A stretch of DNA of 10,871 nt, from NCBI GenBank assembly GCA_041648755.1, contig JBAZOJ010000119.1:1-10871 (forward strand). Direction: 5' to 3'. The stretch is from JBAZOJ01 sp041648755. Its GTDB lineage: Bacteria; Planctomycetota; B143-G9. Shown here in pieces: positions 8,788-10,871 of this stretch (position 1 is the stretch's first letter; each line of letters begins with the position of its first letter). The translations under genes and the position numbers were made by a program. Below the pieces are notes generated by a model, which did not search any database, was not told where the DNA came from, and saw only the letters and a program-made list of their open reading frames with translations.

Positions 8788-9948
8788 ATGGCCACCGATA
8801 GCAGAGTTAACGTAATGTGGATTTTCCTCACCGGGATCGTCTTCCTGATCCTGGCGGCAATTTTCGGGCTGATTGCGTACAACTCCCAAGTCGATCTCAA
8901 GAAGGGAAACCAGACCTTCGAAGCAAGGTTCGAAGGGCAGTTGAAGCGTTTGAAAGCCGATGTAGTCAAGAAGACCGCGGAGATGGCCGAACTAAACGCT
9001 CAGATCGCCGCGAAGAAGCTTGAGAGCGCAACTCTCGAGCACCAGATGAACCTTGCTGTTTCCGAGAAGGAAATGCTGCAGACCAGAATCAAGAAGCTTG
9101 AGAGTCTGGTAAGGACCACGCAGGAAATGACCCAGAATATCGCCACCTGCCGCGATGAGCTTGTCACCTATTACTCCAACAAGCTTGCCGCTGAAACGGA
9201 CTCCAACCGCATTGCGAAAGAAGACCTGTTGAGCGAAATCAGCACCCTCGAAAGGCGTAAGACCGACCTCGAGAACCGCAGGTTGGAAATTGCCAAGAGC
9301 ACTCGTGAAGAGAAGTCCCGCGTCAGCACGGACGTGGATCAGACAATGCAGGATATCGAGAGCTTCCAGGCCGGCCGCAACGTGTACGAGCGCGAAGACG
9401 AGATCGACTGCAAGATCATCCTCGTCAACAACCTCTACAACTTCGTGATCATTGATGCTGGCGCCAAGGAAGGGATCAAGTTCGGACAGCGCTTCAAAGT
9501 GTTCCAGTACGACTCCAACCGGGTCGCTGTGGATAAGGGCCTTGTGATTTGCCGAATCATTGGCGATCACGTATCGTACGCCCAGGTCGTACGCCTGAAC
9601 TCCACACTCAACCCGGTTCTTGAAGGCGACTTCATTGCCAGCCCCCTGTACAGCCGTTCACACACGGTCAAGATTGCCGTTATTGGCAAGCTGGCCGGGT
9701 ACAGAAGCATTGACAAGGATAGCCAGTCTGCTCTCGATGCAAAGCTGGTTCGCGACATCGAGGCCTACGGAGCCGCGTACAGCGCCAACGTTACCGATGA
9801 CTGCGACTTTGTTGTCGTCAGCGATGAAGTGGCCTCAAAGACCGACGAAGGCGTTCCCGACGAGAACATGAAGCAGCTTCGTACTGCCAAGGAAGACGAC
9901 ATAGTGCTCATCAGCGAGATCGAATTCCTTCAGTACCTCGCTGACTGA
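8788..9948 (+). CDS. Membrane-anchored coiled-coil protein with degenerate BRCT-like domain (paralog 2)
   Basis: This 386-residue protein has the same layout as its upstream neighbour. A membrane helix lies at about 10-31 and a charged coiled coil at about 45-197. A beta-rich domain at about 205-287 has CKIILVN, FVIIDAGAKEGIKFGQRF, DKGLVICRI, VSYAQVV and LEGDFIASPLY. The C-terminal module at about 293-386 matches the BRCT order: KIAVIGKLAG, a helix around LDAKLVRDIEAYGA, the strand CDFVVVS, a helix, IVLISE and EFLQYL. The module carries insertions and is more degenerate than in paralog 1. The shared 'VSYA' and 'GD' positions in the beta domain support common descent. The ATG at 8788 follows GGGAGG by 6 nt, and the gene lies 31 nt behind paralog 1, so the two are co-transcribed and may form hetero-oligomeric coiled coils. 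The function is unknown. Confidence 0.85.
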   Translation: MATDSRVNVMWIFLTGIVFLILAAIFGLIAYNSQVDLKKGNQTFEARFEGQLKRLKADVVKKTAEMAELNAQIAAKKLESATLEHQMNLAVSEKEMLQTRIKKLESLVRTTQEMTQNIATCRDELVTYYSNKLAAETDSNRIAKEDLLSEISTLERRKTDLENRRLEIAKSTREEKSRVSTDVDQTMQDIESFQAGRNVYEREDEIDCKIILVNNLYNFVIIDAGAKEGIKFGQRFKVFQYDSNRVAVDKGLVICRIIGDHVSYAQVVRLNSTLNPVLEGDFIASPLYSRSHTVKIAVIGKLAGYRSIDKDSQSALDAKLVRDIEAYGAAYSANVTDDCDFVVVSDEVASKTDEGVPDENMKQLRTAKEDDIVLISEIEFLQYLAD

Positions 9949-9971
9949 GAATTCCATTTCAGAGACTTGCC

Positions 9972-9998
9972 AAGGGGGGAGATTTCTCCCCCCTTTTT
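9972..9998 (+). terminator. Intrinsic terminator after the coiled-coil/BRCT pair
   Basis: A 10-bp stem (9972-9981 with 9986-9995) contains six consecutive G-C pairs, closes on the loop ATTT and runs into five T residues (9994-9998). It begins 24 nt after the stop codon of the second gene. It is the only convincing intrinsic terminator in the window, and it ends just 14 nt before the next start codon. Confidence 0.88.
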
Positions 9999-10011
9999 AT
10001 TCGGGGGCGCG

Positions 10012-10410
10012 ATGGCCGCATGGTACAGAAATGGCATAAAATTCGAATGCGTCAAGTGCGGCAGATGCTGTGGCGGCTCACCCGGCATGGTATGGGTCTC
10101 CTTGCCTGAAGTTGCCGCGCTTGCAGGCCATCTCGGGTTATTGCCCGAAGGCTTTGGCAGGAAGTACCTCCGCCTTGTGGACGACAGGCTGAGCCTTATA
10201 GAAAAGCAGAACTTCGACTGCGTTTTTCTGGAGGGCTCGCGATGTTCGGTCTATCCCGTTCGGCCGCGTCAGTGCAGGCTGTTCCCGTTCTGGGAGGGAA
10301 TGCTGCTTGACGAGACGACATTCAAACACTGCACTGAGTTTTGCCCGGGGATCGGCAAAGGACATCTGCACACGGAAGAGGAAATAGACCTCCTGAAGAA
10401 GGAAAGATGA
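10012..10410 (+). CDS. YkgJ family cysteine cluster protein
   Basis: The 132-residue protein has the family's cysteine pattern: CxxCxxCC at residues 13-20, then Cys70, Cys78 and Cys88 in FDCVFL, RCSVY and RPRQCRLFPFW, then Cys107 and Cys111 before PG. YkgJ/UPF0153 proteins are thought to bind zinc or an iron-sulfur cluster through these residues; their function is not established. A TTG at 9967 would extend the frame, but it would place the start inside the terminator hairpin and add 15 unlike residues. The ATG at 10012 fits better, although its ribosome site (GGGGG) is poor. The gene ends in an ATGA overlap with the following HAD phosphatase gene, so the two are probably translated together. 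No promoter was seen for this pair. Confidence 0.9.
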   Translation: MAAWYRNGIKFECVKCGRCCGGSPGMVWVSLPEVAALAGHLGLLPEGFGRKYLRLVDDRLSLIEKQNFDCVFLEGSRCSVYPVRPRQCRLFPFWEGMLLDETTFKHCTEFCPGIGKGHLHTEEEIDLLKKER

Positions 10411-10871
10411 GCCCGGTTCGTCTCATTGCTATTGACCTTGACGGAACATTGCTCGACAAACAGGGAGCAGTCTCGCCTGCCACACTGGAAGCTATCAAGA
10501 AAGCGGCGGAAACGACGCTGATCGTTGTTGCAACCGGTCGGCGCACGCGAAAGGCCATTCAACTGTCCTCCCCCCTGCCCTTCGACCATCACCTGCTCAG
10601 TTGTTCGGGTGCCCATGTCGAGCATCGCCCTTCGGGCAAACACCTGCTGAACCGCTTTTTCGAGACCGATATTATTGGGAGAATCCTCAGAATCTTCTCT
10701 TCTCTTGAGATGGGTGCAGTGATGTTCTCACCGGACTGTTGCGGAGAGTTGACTGTGATGCATGGCAAGCGTCCTGCGCAACACATGGAAACCTATCTAT
10801 CTCGGGCAGCAGACTCCATACGCGGCTTTGCGGATGTCGGCGGGAGCCTTCCCGCGGACGTTCATTTCGTA
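10407..10871 (+). CDS. HAD superfamily phosphatase, Cof type (3' end cut by window edge)
   Basis: The frame from the ATG at 10407 stays open to the window edge, giving 155 residues of a protein typically 260-280 long. Motif I, DLDGT, with the nucleophile and acid/base aspartates at 9 and 11, comes right at the N-terminus. Motif II is in the segment IVVATGRRT, with Thr43. The region after it, LLSCSGAHV, corresponds to the 'I..NGA' stretch of Cof/YbiV-type hydrolases and begins the C2 cap. These enzymes dephosphorylate sugar phosphates, nucleotides or flavin-type phosphates; substrate cannot be read from this part. GAAGGAAAG precedes the start and the ATGA overlap couples it to the YkgJ-type gene. 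Motifs III and IV lie beyond the window. Confidence 0.9.
   Translation, partial: MSPVRLIAIDLDGTLLDKQGAVSPATLEAIKKAAETTLIVVATGRRTRKAIQLSSPLPFDHHLLSCSGAHVEHRPSGKHLLNRFFETDIIGRILRIFSSLEMGAVMFSPDCCGELTVMHGKRPAQHMETYLSRAADSIRGFADVGGSLPADVHFV

Noticed and set aside
8992..9570. Minus-strand open frame of 192 codons opposite the second coiled-coil gene
   Set aside because: Same antisense effect; the plus-strand gene is supported by its paralog and ribosome site.
9967..10011. TTG at 9967 as the start of the cysteine-cluster gene
   Set aside because: It lies at the base of the terminator hairpin and the added 15 residues would be a translation of the hairpin itself.

Overview
The window is ordinary chromosomal DNA of a Gram-negative-type bacterium with moderately high GC. 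It shows no insertion sequence, phage gene, tRNA, rRNA or CRISPR array. The order polA-coaE-rho on one strand matches the arrangement I recall from Chlamydiae and other PVC-superphylum genomes. Together with the long Pro/Ala-rich N-terminal extension on Rho, it suggests a PVC member or a neighbouring lineage of uncultured bacteria. That placement is an inference from synteny and general protein flavour, not a phylogeny.

The left two thirds (1-7344) is one long run of minus-strand genes. It reads from a near-consensus promoter at about 7443-7471 through polA (DNA polymerase I), coaE (dephospho-CoA kinase) and rho (transcription termination factor). It continues into two tandem paralogous membrane-anchored proteins that resemble the DUF3137 group, and ends in a lemA gene cut by the window edge. 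Gaps are short (24-79 nt) and coaE and rho overlap by 32 nt, so a single operon is plausible. I see no convincing intrinsic terminator inside it.

A 275-nt intergenic region (7345-7619) holds two back-to-back sigma70-type promoters. The rightward one (TTGACA, 16 nt, TAAAAT) drives two tandem genes at 7620-8756 and 8788-9948. Their products share an unusual layout: one N-terminal membrane helix, a long coiled coil, a small beta-rich domain and a C-terminal BRCT-like domain. They look like ancient paralogs and are the best candidate here for an undescribed system. A strong GC-rich hairpin with a T-tract (9972-9998) closes this pair.

Immediately after the terminator come a YkgJ-type cysteine-cluster protein and, overlapping it by ATGA, a Cof-type HAD phosphatase that runs off the right edge. 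In functional terms the window pairs core information processing (replication and repair, transcription termination, CoA synthesis) with envelope-anchored proteins of unknown function (LemA, the DUF3137-like pair and the coiled-coil/BRCT pair).
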